From positions 1 through 38,144 of the forward strand of contig JAFIFA010000021.1 of NCBI GenBank assembly GCA_020832225.1: a DNA stretch of 38,144 bases. Direction: 5' to 3'. Made by a program: the position numbers and the translations under genes. The stretch comes from Balneolaceae bacterium (lineage in GTDB: Bacteria; Bacteroidota; Rhodothermia; Balneolales; Balneolaceae). Below are positions 9,053 to 17,161 of the stretch, piece after piece. Numbering within the stretch: position 1 is the first letter of the stretch; each line of letters opens with the position of its first letter. The notes beneath the pieces were generated by a model. It was given only the letters and a program-made list of their open reading frames with translations, made no database searches and was not told the origin of the DNA.

Positions 9053-10444
9053 TCAGCGGTCGAGTTTTTCGAGCCACTCAACAATAGCGCTGATGAAGCC
9101 ATCTGCAAACTCACGGTTCAGCATACCATACTCATTGGGAAGGCCAGAACCTGCGTTTTGGAATAGGTGATTCGCCTCAGCAATGGCAATGATCTCCATA
9201 TCCAGTCCGCTGCTCACTTTTAATTCCTGAGCTGCTATGCGGTTAGACTCCTCTATCACCTCCCTGTCTTTTTCTCCAAAAAGAACCAGCATTGGAATCT
9301 GCACAAGAGAACCCGTTACTTCAGCAGGATCAAAATCGATGTAGCTCCGGAACCAGTCCGTTTTTGAACCAGATAGCTGACGATCTACCTGACTCTGTAC
9401 AAAGGTCGTCATATCACCCAGTGCAGCTCTCTGCTGTTCGGGCAGCTCATTGATCTGTGCTTCGAGTCGCTCGGCGAGATCACTTTCAAGCTCTTCCCAG
9501 GAGCCTTCACCGCGCACTGCAGCGTAGATTCTGCGCTGAAAATCCAGGTTCTGTACCATCACCTCCTCTTCGATCCCCTGAGCCTCCGAAAGCACCTCAA
9601 TCTGCTCCTTTATCACTTCATCGCCCGGCAGAAAGGGAGCTGCCATGAAGATGATTCCGTCGACCTCCGTCTGACCGGCGGCCAGAGACGCAACCAGTCC
9701 TCCCTGACTGTGACCAAGAAGAATAATCTTTGAGAACCGGTCGCCGTGGTGGCCACGAAGATGATCAACCATATCGGTCAGATCTGCTGCCAGATCGGTG
9801 AGGGCCGCGTCACTTTCGCCTGTGGAATCCCCGATACCACGATCGTCATATCGGAAGGTGGAATAGCCGAAACTGTTTAGCTGCCTTGAAAGCTCACGGA
9901 AAACCCGAAACCCTGCAACAATCTCATCCCGGTCTTGTGAGCCGTAGCCGTTAAATAGAATAACCAGTGGTGAAGCCTCATCAGCAAGCAACAGCGATCC
10001 ACTGATTTGACCGGCGCGGGTTGGAATTAAGAGGTTCTCCTCAGAAAATCGGTCATCTCCACCCCTTTGCTCCACTTTTTTAATTGAAAACGGGAAGGTC
10101 ATATCTACCTGTTCAAACTCTCCGGAGATCACCATCTCATCCCGATCCCAGCCCCCCTTGAAGGTTGCAGGGCCTGTCCCGGTCTCAAAACGGAAGTGGA
10201 GTGAATCATCACCGGCATGAGTGAACTCAACAGGGATATTGTATGTATCCTGCTGAGGTATATCGATTGTTCCATCTAACTCATTATCAGAATAGCTAAA
10301 GAGAAAACTGATGGCCAGCTCCTGTCCGGTGATTTCAATTGCACCACGCCATGGCCCTTCTACCTCAGTGAGATCCTGGGCGACGAGATTAATTGTGAGC
10401 AAATGAGTAGAGATAAGAAACAGAGTGATGTATATATAGCGCAT
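9053..10444 (-). CDS. Alpha/beta hydrolase, exported (S33-like); start refined from 10543
   Basis: MRYIYITLFLISTHLLTINLVAQ signal peptide; LVILFNGYGSQDRDE, RYDDRGIGDSTGE, LLGHSQGGLVASLAA nucleophile elbow; C-terminal EANHLFQNAG. Confidence 0.88.
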   Translation of the reverse strand: MRYIYITLFLISTHLLTINLVAQDLTEVEGPWRGAIEITGQELAISFLFSYSDNELDGTIDIPQQDTYNIPVEFTHAGDDSLHFRFETGTGPATFKGGWDRDEMVISGEFEQVDMTFPFSIKKVEQRGGDDRFSEENLLIPTRAGQISGSLLLADEASPLVILFNGYGSQDRDEIVAGFRVFRELSRQLNSFGYSTFRYDDRGIGDSTGESDAALTDLAADLTDMVDHLRGHHGDRFSKIILLGHSQGGLVASLAAGQTEVDGIIFMAAPFLPGDEVIKEQIEVLSEAQGIEEEVMVQNLDFQRRIYAAVRGEGSWEELESDLAERLEAQINELPEQQRAALGDMTTFVQSQVDRQLSGSKTDWFRSYIDFDPAEVTGSLVQIPMLVLFGEKDREVIEESNRIAAQELKVSSGLDMEIIAIAEANHLFQNAGSGLPNEYGMLNREFADGFISAIVEWLEKLDR

Positions 10445-10480
10445 GCTGAAATGTATGAATAATGACTGCTTCAGAAAACA

Positions 10481-10513
10481 AAAAGAGCCCCGAAGTTTAC
10501 CCGGAGCTCTTTT
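10481..10513 (-). terminator. Rho-independent terminator between sodC and hydrolase
   Basis: Reverse strand AAAAGAGCTCCGGG-taaactt-CGGGGCTCTTTTT. Confidence 0.75.
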
Positions 10514-10539
10514 CAAACGCTTCAGAATGGAGATGCGTA

Positions 10540-11097
10540 TCAATAATCAGGATTTGCAACACCAATGATTCCACAGCCGATTCGGCCACCGGCATCACCT
10601 ACTGGCTGAGACTCCAGGTCATCACGCTGTTCGTGAACAACCACCGCCAGTCCAAGAATAGAGTTCACACCGCTCAGCTCAATTTTCTCATCAATATAGT
10701 CAAGCTCGGCCACTCCATCTTCATTGGCCTCAAGGTTCCCCATGTCGCCCATATGTCGGTTTTCATCCATCGGTCCGCCATGATCCATCCCGGTGGGGTT
10801 GTAGTGCCCTCCGGCTGATGTAGCGTCGTCTGCACGGCAATCGCCAAATTCATGGATATGAAATCCATGAACTCCATCTTCATCCAGTCCCGAAATATTG
10901 GCCTGAACACGAACACCCTCAGCTGTCTGGGTAAACATAACGGTGCCTTCAACTTCGTTACCTTCTGTAGCATGAACTACGGTTACCAGCTGATTTAAAT
11001 CTGAATCTTCATAGCTCATCTGGTGCTCAGACGTTTCGGGCTCTGCACATCCAGCAGCCATGAATAGAAAAAAGGTTAATAGGGTCAAATATCTCAT
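10540..11097 (-). CDS. sodC: Cu/Zn superoxide dismutase family lipoprotein
   Basis: Lipobox MRYLTLLTFFLFMAAGCAEP; GVHGFHIHEFGDCRADDATSAGGHYNPTGMDHG; GGRIGCGIIGVAN. Confidence 0.94.
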   Translation of the reverse strand: MRYLTLLTFFLFMAAGCAEPETSEHQMSYEDSDLNQLVTVVHATEGNEVEGTVMFTQTAEGVRVQANISGLDEDGVHGFHIHEFGDCRADDATSAGGHYNPTGMDHGGPMDENRHMGDMGNLEANEDGVAELDYIDEKIELSGVNSILGLAVVVHEQRDDLESQPVGDAGGRIGCGIIGVANPDY

Positions 11098-11222
11098 TTT
11101 ATCACACATTTTAGTTAGCGATTTACAGGAGTAACCAGAACCATAAACATATCGTTTAAATTAAAGGGCGTTATTGAGATAAGCGAATGTTTGACCTTGT
11201 TTTTACGAAACACTTACAATCT

Positions 11223-11978
11223 CTACAGATAGATGGAAGACCATTCCGCTATAACTGCTCCTGCATAGAGACTGTAGGTCTCATCGGTGAGAAGGTGATC
11301 GGCTCCATGTAGTGAGATGAAACTCTTTGGGTGCTTCGCCATTTTGTAGAGGTGTGCCGCATTATCAATGCCCACGGTATCATCGAGTGGAGCGTGCATT
11401 ACGAGCAGAGCACGACCTAGATTCTCCATCTGCTTATCCATCTTTGATTTTTCCAGATCGTCCAGAAACTGTTTCTTGATCCGAAAGGGTCGACCGGCAA
11501 GCTTTACAATTGCGGATCCACTCTCTTCGATCTCATCCCGCTTCGACTCAAAATGTTTTTGAACATGGGTTGGATCTGATGGTGCACCAATTGTAACAAC
11601 CGCTCGGGAGCTCTCAATCTTAGATGCAGCCTGAATAACCGCCGCTCCCCCCAGAGAGTGCCCGATCAATATCTCGGGAGCACTCATCTCATCTTCCATA
11701 TATTTTGAAGCGTTGATCAGATCATCAATATTAGAGCTGAAGTTGGTATCCTCAAATTTCCCACCGCTATCCCCCAGTCCGGTAAAATCGAACCTGAACA
11801 CTGCAATCCCTTTCTTATTCAGTGCCTTGGCGATGTTTCCAACGGCTCTGAGGTTCTTCGAACAGGTAAAACAGTGTGCAAAGAGGGCGCAGGAACTATA
11901 CTCCCCCTCTGGCAGATCGATTTTTGCTGAAAGTTTATCTCCCTGTGATCCTTCAAATTGAATCTGTTTGTTAGGCAT
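11223..11978 (-). CDS. Alpha/beta fold hydrolase
   Basis: CALFAHCFTCSKN, FRFDFTGLGDSGG, ILIGHSLGGAAVIQAA; C-terminal LHGADHLL. Confidence 0.88.
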   Translation of the reverse strand: MPNKQIQFEGSQGDKLSAKIDLPEGEYSSCALFAHCFTCSKNLRAVGNIAKALNKKGIAVFRFDFTGLGDSGGKFEDTNFSSNIDDLINASKYMEDEMSAPEILIGHSLGGAAVIQAASKIESSRAVVTIGAPSDPTHVQKHFESKRDEIEESGSAIVKLAGRPFRIKKQFLDDLEKSKMDKQMENLGRALLVMHAPLDDTVGIDNAAHLYKMAKHPKSFISLHGADHLLTDETYSLYAGAVIAEWSSIYL

Positions 11979-12213
11979 AGGTAAATTTATTTGTTCTTGC
12001 GGTTATAAGATCTCTTCTCTCAATTAACATAAGCCAATGTATAGAGAATCTTGTAACAAAAATGTGATCTTCCAAAATCCACACCCTCCTGAACGTGGAC
12101 ATCAACATGTATGCCCTTATCATTATTTTACAAAGTCGGGCTTTTTCCTCTTGTAGGTTTAGACTTTAAATAACACCTTAACCCTGTTAAAACGTTAAAC
12201 TAAATACTTAGGA

Positions 12214-14679
12214 ATGACACAATTACTACAAAAATGTTCCATGCTGGTACTTGCCGCCTTTTTAGTGGTCGGCTGCGCCAGTACTGAGTCTGCACAGGAT
12301 TCCGAGATGCCCGAGCGCCCCTCTCAGAGAGCCCAGGCTGCCTCTTCCAATGATGGCCCAAAAGCTTTTTCAGATGTCATTAAAGATGACTTTGACAAAG
12401 ATGAGGGATTGTTCAATGTCTACAAAGATGGCAACAGTTACTATTACGAAATTCCGGATTCACTTCTTGGCCGTGAAATGCTGATGGTATCCCGAATTGC
12501 ACGAACCGCAGATGGCATCAACTTTGGCGGTATGCGTAACAACAATCAGGTTCTTCGCTGGGAGAAGCGAGATGACAAGATTCTGCTTCGCCGCGTCTCT
12601 TTCAGCAACACCGCCAGCGATACCCTGCCGGTGTTTGAAGCGGTTCGCAACTCCAATTTTGAGCCGATTATCGCCTCTTTCGACGTTGAGGCATTCAATC
12701 AAGACAGCACAGGTTCGGTTATTGAGGTTACAAGCTTCTTTACCTCAGACGTTCCTGCAATCGGACTTCAGCGCAATTTCCGCAGCAACTTCCAGGTTCG
12801 CCGGGTTGACCCAAGCCGTACCTTCATCGAATCGGTTCGATCATTCCCCGAGAATGTGGAAGCGCGTCATATTCTGACCTATGAAGCTGCAAACCCGCCA
12901 TCAAACGCTGATGCAAACACAATTACTCTGGAACTGAACCACAGTATGCTTCTGCTTCCGGAAGAGCCGATGCAGCCACGCCGACCGGATGCCCGTGTTG
13001 GTTACTTCACAGCCAATCAGATCGATTATGGTACTGAGGAGCATCGCGCCAAACCTGTTCGCCATGTAACCAGATGGCAGTTGGTTCCTAAAGACAAGGA
13101 AGCTTATCTGCGCGGTGAACTGGTTGAACCGGAAGAGCCGATCATATTTTACATCGATCCCGCTACACCTGAAGAGTGGAGAGAGTGGCTGATTCAGGGC
13201 GTGGATGACTGGCAGGAAGCGTTTGAAGCAGCCGGTTTCAAAAATGCGATCTACGGTAAAATGGCACCTGAAGACGATCCCGATTTCAGCCTCGAAGATG
13301 CACGTTACCCAACCATTCGGTACTTCGCATCCCCGATTCAGAACGCCTTTGGCCCGCATGTTCACGATCCGCGCTCCGGCCAGATCATGACATCCGCCAT
13401 TGGCTGGTACCACAACGTAATGCGACTACTTCGCAACTGGTACTTTGTACAGACCGCCGCATCCAACCCGGAAGCACGATCCGTACAGTTTGATGATGAT
13501 GTGATGGGCGAGCTGATCCGTTTTGTTTCCGCTCACGAAGTTGGACACACACTCGGTCTTCCGCACAACTGGGGTTCCAGCCATGCGGTTCCTGTGGACT
13601 CTCTCCGGTCTCCAACCTATACCGCAGAGAACGGTACAGCAGCTTCCATCATGGACTATGCCCGTTTCAACTACATCGCACAGCCTGAAGATGGCGTCAC
13701 CAACTTCTTCCCGAGAATTGGCCCGTATGATAAATGGTCAGTAAAATGGGGATACACCTGGTTCGGCGACATGCCAATTGAAGAGCAGGAAGAGATTCTC
13801 CATCAGTGGACCACCGAGCGTGCCGACAACCCATACTATTTCTTCGGAAGTCAAACAGGTAGCCCTGTCGATCCAAGATCACAGCGCGAAGGCCTCGGCG
13901 ACGACAACATGTATGCCAGTGAGCTTGGCGTGAAGAACCTTGAGCGGATCACCAACAATATCATCAGCTGGATTGCTGAAGATGGAGAGGATTTCGCCGA
14001 GCTCGAAGAGCTATATGGTCAGGTGCTTGTTCAGTGGGGCCGTTATATGGGCCATGTTTTCACCAACATTGCCGGTGTATATGAAACTCACAAGACCTAT
14101 GATCAGGATGGCGTGGTTTACGAACCGGTACCGCGCGAGATCCAGAAAGAGGCAATGGAGTTCCTGAAGGAGCACGCTTTTGTAGATCCTACATGGCAGA
14201 AGAACAGTGACATTCTCAATCGTATAGACCGTGATGGTTTTGTGGATGGATTCCGCGGCCGTCAGGTTTCCGTTCTCAACAGCGTTCTGAGCCCAGAGCG
14301 AATTGCTCGACTTATCGAATTTGAGCATCGCGCCGGAGATGGCGTTTATACTGCGTTTGAGTTTATGGACGATATGAAGGATGCCGTATGGAGTGAACTC
14401 TCTTCCAACTCATCGATCTCTGTCTACAGACGAAATCTGCAGCGCGCTTATGTTGAACGGCTTGAGTTTATGATGACCGAAGAGCTTCAGACACCAAGCT
14501 GGTGGCCCGGTACAAGGGTAAATGTGAAGCAGTCTGACATCCGTCCGATTGTTCGCGAACAGCTTGAGACTCTTCTATCCGATGTTCAGAGCACTCGAAA
14601 TAACGTTAGTGACCGTACTACACGCGTTCACCTTAGCGACATTGAGCGACGAATTGAAAACGTTCTTGACGCAGATTAA
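12214..14679 (+). CDS. Zinc-dependent metalloprotease (DUF5117/DUF5118/DUF4953-type), lipoprotein
   Basis: Lipobox LVVGCAST; HExxHxxGxxH zinc motif in SAHEVGHTLGLPHNWGSS; SIMDYARFNYIAQPED Met-turn-like segment. Confidence 0.9.
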   Translation: MTQLLQKCSMLVLAAFLVVGCASTESAQDSEMPERPSQRAQAASSNDGPKAFSDVIKDDFDKDEGLFNVYKDGNSYYYEIPDSLLGREMLMVSRIARTADGINFGGMRNNNQVLRWEKRDDKILLRRVSFSNTASDTLPVFEAVRNSNFEPIIASFDVEAFNQDSTGSVIEVTSFFTSDVPAIGLQRNFRSNFQVRRVDPSRTFIESVRSFPENVEARHILTYEAANPPSNADANTITLELNHSMLLLPEEPMQPRRPDARVGYFTANQIDYGTEEHRAKPVRHVTRWQLVPKDKEAYLRGELVEPEEPIIFYIDPATPEEWREWLIQGVDDWQEAFEAAGFKNAIYGKMAPEDDPDFSLEDARYPTIRYFASPIQNAFGPHVHDPRSGQIMTSAIGWYHNVMRLLRNWYFVQTAASNPEARSVQFDDDVMGELIRFVSAHEVGHTLGLPHNWGSSHAVPVDSLRSPTYTAENGTAASIMDYARFNYIAQPEDGVTNFFPRIGPYDKWSVKWGYTWFGDMPIEEQEEILHQWTTERADNPYYFFGSQTGSPVDPRSQREGLGDDNMYASELGVKNLERITNNIISWIAEDGEDFAELEELYGQVLVQWGRYMGHVFTNIAGVYETHKTYDQDGVVYEPVPREIQKEAMEFLKEHAFVDPTWQKNSDILNRIDRDGFVDGFRGRQVSVLNSVLSPERIARLIEFEHRAGDGVYTAFEFMDDMKDAVWSELSSNSSISVYRRNLQRAYVERLEFMMTEELQTPSWWPGTRVNVKQSDIRPIVREQLETLLSDVQSTRNNVSDRTTRVHLSDIERRIENVLDAD

Positions 14680-14703
14680 AAACTCTGCTAACGATTAGAA
14701 ATA

Positions 14704-14736
14704 AACCCCGCCCGATTAAACGGTGCGGGGTTTTTT
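14704..14736 (+). terminator. Rho-independent terminator after metalloprotease
   Basis: AACCCCGCCCGATTAAACGGTGCGGGGTTTTTT. Confidence 0.85.
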
Positions 14737-14757
14737 ATTAGCTGCATATCCCTAAAA

Positions 14758-14792
14758 CAAAAAAACCCGCACGCTAAGCGTGCAGGCTTTTC
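14758..14792 (-). terminator. Rho-independent terminator for fasciclin gene
   Basis: Reverse strand AGCCTGCACGC-tta-GCGTGCGGGTTTTTTT. Confidence 0.8.
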
Positions 14793-14843
14793 TGTACTCA
14801 AGTAATATCAACTCTTGACGGACATCAATCAGTCAGTCAGGGT

Positions 14844-15362
14844 TTAGTATCCACTCTCATCAGTTTGCGGTAGAATTACCGCATCAATAACATGAATTAC
14901 GCCATTGGATGCTTCAATATCCGCATCTGAAATAGTTGCGCCATCAACGGCAGCATTATAGTCGCTGATTGTTATGGTAACTTCTGAACCTTGTACCGTT
15001 TCGGCTCGCATTCCATCACTAAGGTCGGTTGACATCACTTTACCCGGTACTACGTGGTAGGTGAGGATGTCAATCAGCATATCTCTGTTCTCATACTCAA
15101 GCAGACTTTCGAGAGTGCCTTCAGGCAGTGCTTCGAATGCTGCATTGGTTGGTGCAAAAACGGTAAACGGACCGTCGCCTTTAAGAGTCTCGTCAAGCCC
15201 GGCCGCTTCAAGAGCTGCTACCAGTGTGGAGAAGTTCTCGTTATCAGCAGCAATACTTGTAATGGTATTGTGCTCGTGATCTGCACTGTTCATTACCAGT
15301 GGCGCCATTGCCATCATAAAGAGAGCGGCAGCAGCAACCAGTGTTATTTGAATCGTTTTCAT
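14844..15362 (-). CDS. Fasciclin domain-containing secreted protein
   Basis: [47 protein letters not shown]...[10 protein letters not shown]...[13 protein letters not shown]. Confidence 0.95.
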   Translation of the reverse strand: MKTIQITLVAAAALFMMAMAPLVMNSADHEHNTITSIAADNENFSTLVAALEAAGLDETLKGDGPFTVFAPTNAAFEALPEGTLESLLEYENRDMLIDILTYHVVPGKVMSTDLSDGMRAETVQGSEVTITISDYNAAVDGATISDADIEASNGVIHVIDAVILPQTDESGY

Positions 15363-15590
15363 AGTACTGTTAGGTTAAATTGGGGTTAAGGATCTGATAG
15401 ATATCAGACCTCTGTTCTTGCGAACATGATATTTAACGCTACACTTTCAGCTGCTGTTCCCGCTAATTAGCTTACGATAAAGACTCTCTCAAAATGCTTA
15501 TTGTACTGATACACAATCTGTTATAGAGTTATATCAATTATTTACAATGATTAAAATGTCAATGTTGAAGAAAAAGAATCACGTATTCGG

Positions 15591-15626
15591 GGCGGCCGCC
15601 TAAGTGTATACACGTAATGATCATTA
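15591..15626. promoter_or_regulatory. Three consecutive perfect palindromes upstream of ECF sigma operon (candidate operator)
   Basis: GGCGGCCGCC (15591-15600), GTGTATACAC (15604-15613), TAATGATCATTA (15615-15626), each fully self-complementary. Confidence 0.5.
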
Positions 15627-15685
15627 TTTTCCTGAAATGATTAGGTACCCTGCAATCCTCAATTGTAATAGTTGCAGAGATCCTC

Positions 15686-16252
15686 ATGAGTGAAAAAGAC
15701 AGAGAACACATTGAAACCCTAGTTGAGTTAATCAGCGAATCTGACCGGAAGGCGTTTGACCGGCTCTTCCGGCTCTTCTATGAACCGATGGTACGGTATG
15801 CCATTCGCTTCACGAAAGAGAAAGCCGCAGCGTGCGATGTGGCTCAGGAGAGCTTTATCGCCCTTTGGCAAAACCGAAAGCGAATTGACCCTGAACAACC
15901 GCTGAAGGCTTACCTCTATCGTATAGTACGCAACCGGGCCATAAACTGGATTCAGCGTTTAGACAACCGGAATGAACCCCTGGAGAATGCCGGGCCTGTC
16001 AGTGAAGACCCGAAAATCCACGAAGAGGAGAACCAAGACGATTTTTCAGCACCCTTTGAAATCTGGATCCGTGAACTTCCCGATCGGCAGCAGGAAGCGT
16101 TTGAACTAAGCCGTTTCGACGGCCTCAGCCACGAGGAGATCGCATCCGTTATGGATCTGTCACCAAAAACCGTAAATAATCATATTGTTTCGGCACTTCG
16201 CACCCTGAGAGAGAAGTATGAGCAACATCTAAGCAACTACAATGAGGGTTGA
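15686..16252 (+). CDS. ECF RNA polymerase sigma factor (FecI-like / sigma-70 family)
   Basis: DRKAFDRLFRLFYEPMVRYAIRFTKEKAAACDVAQESFIALWQNR; LPDRQQEAFELSRFDGLSHEEIASVMDLSPKTVNNHIVSALRTLR region 4. Confidence 0.95.
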   Translation: MSEKDREHIETLVELISESDRKAFDRLFRLFYEPMVRYAIRFTKEKAAACDVAQESFIALWQNRKRIDPEQPLKAYLYRIVRNRAINWIQRLDNRNEPLENAGPVSEDPKIHEEENQDDFSAPFEIWIRELPDRQQEAFELSRFDGLSHEEIASVMDLSPKTVNNHIVSALRTLREKYEQHLSNYNEG

Positions 16253-16255
16253 GCT

Positions 16256-17158
16256 ATGAACCAAAAGAACCAACATATTAGCGATCCCGATCTGAATGAG
16301 ATTTGGGAAAAGACCGGCCACCTGGAACGTGACCCTGTTGTTACTCCGGAAGAGACTGAGCGGGCGCTTGGTCGCGTTAACCGCCAAATCGGTCCGGATC
16401 AGGGAAGAGCAAACGACCCTTCGAGCCGTGAAGCAATTTGGCTGAAGGCACGATACCTGGTAGCCGCCATCGCCTTGATCGCGTTTGCGGCAGCCTGGCT
16501 CTTCACGCCTAAAACAGTTACCGTACCGTATGGAGAGTTCTCTACCGTACATCTTCCCGACGGATCTACAGTACAGCTCAACAGCGGCAGTACTCTTACA
16601 CATCACCGTATTTTCACCTTCTCGGGTCGCGAAGTATCACTCAATGGCGAAGGCTACTTTGAAGTGCAGCCCGGTAACTCACCATTTCGGGTTGAGGCCA
16701 ACGGCACTACAACTGAAGTGCTGGGCACCAATTTCAATATTCGATCCTGGAGCAGTGACCCCGATCGCAAAACCGTAATCTCAGTCTCCTCCGGACTGAT
16801 TGAGTTCTTCCCCTCATCACTATCAGATAATCGGGTACAGCTCAAACCGGGCACAGCAAGCAGCTGGGCACCGGGGCTCGAATCACCTGCCGACCCTGAT
16901 CCCGTTTCAATTAACGATATCACCGGATGGCTCGATAACCGCATGGTTTTCAGAGATCAGCCTCTTCAGGTTGTCTTTAACGAAATTGAGAGGCGCTATA
17001 ATATTGAGATCGATGTAGAGGTTGAAAGTGTCGTTTCTGAAACCATCACAGCATTTTACAATGAGCCCCGTACAGCTGAAGCGATTCTTGAAGATATCGG
17101 GATGGTGAAGGGCTATCGCCTCTCAGAAACAAGTACAGGATTCCGGATATTTAAATAG
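16256..17158 (+). CDS. FecR-family anti-sigma factor
   Basis: TM segment YLVAAIALIAFAAAWLF; VPYGEFSTVHLPDGSTVQLNSGSTL; GREVSLNGEGYFEV; FRVEANGTTTEVLGTNFNIR; starts 3 nt after the sigma stop. Confidence 0.95.
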   Translation: MNQKNQHISDPDLNEIWEKTGHLERDPVVTPEETERALGRVNRQIGPDQGRANDPSSREAIWLKARYLVAAIALIAFAAAWLFTPKTVTVPYGEFSTVHLPDGSTVQLNSGSTLTHHRIFTFSGREVSLNGEGYFEVQPGNSPFRVEANGTTTEVLGTNFNIRSWSSDPDRKTVISVSSGLIEFFPSSLSDNRVQLKPGTASSWAPGLESPADPDPVSINDITGWLDNRMVFRDQPLQVVFNEIERRYNIEIDVEVESVVSETITAFYNEPRTAEAILEDIGMVKGYRLSETSTGFRIFK

Positions 17159-17161
17159 CCT

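Noticed and set aside
12214-14679. Metalloprotease as an unusual effector
   Set aside because: Fits the known DUF5117/DUF4953-type zinc metalloprotease family common in Bacteroidota-like genomes.
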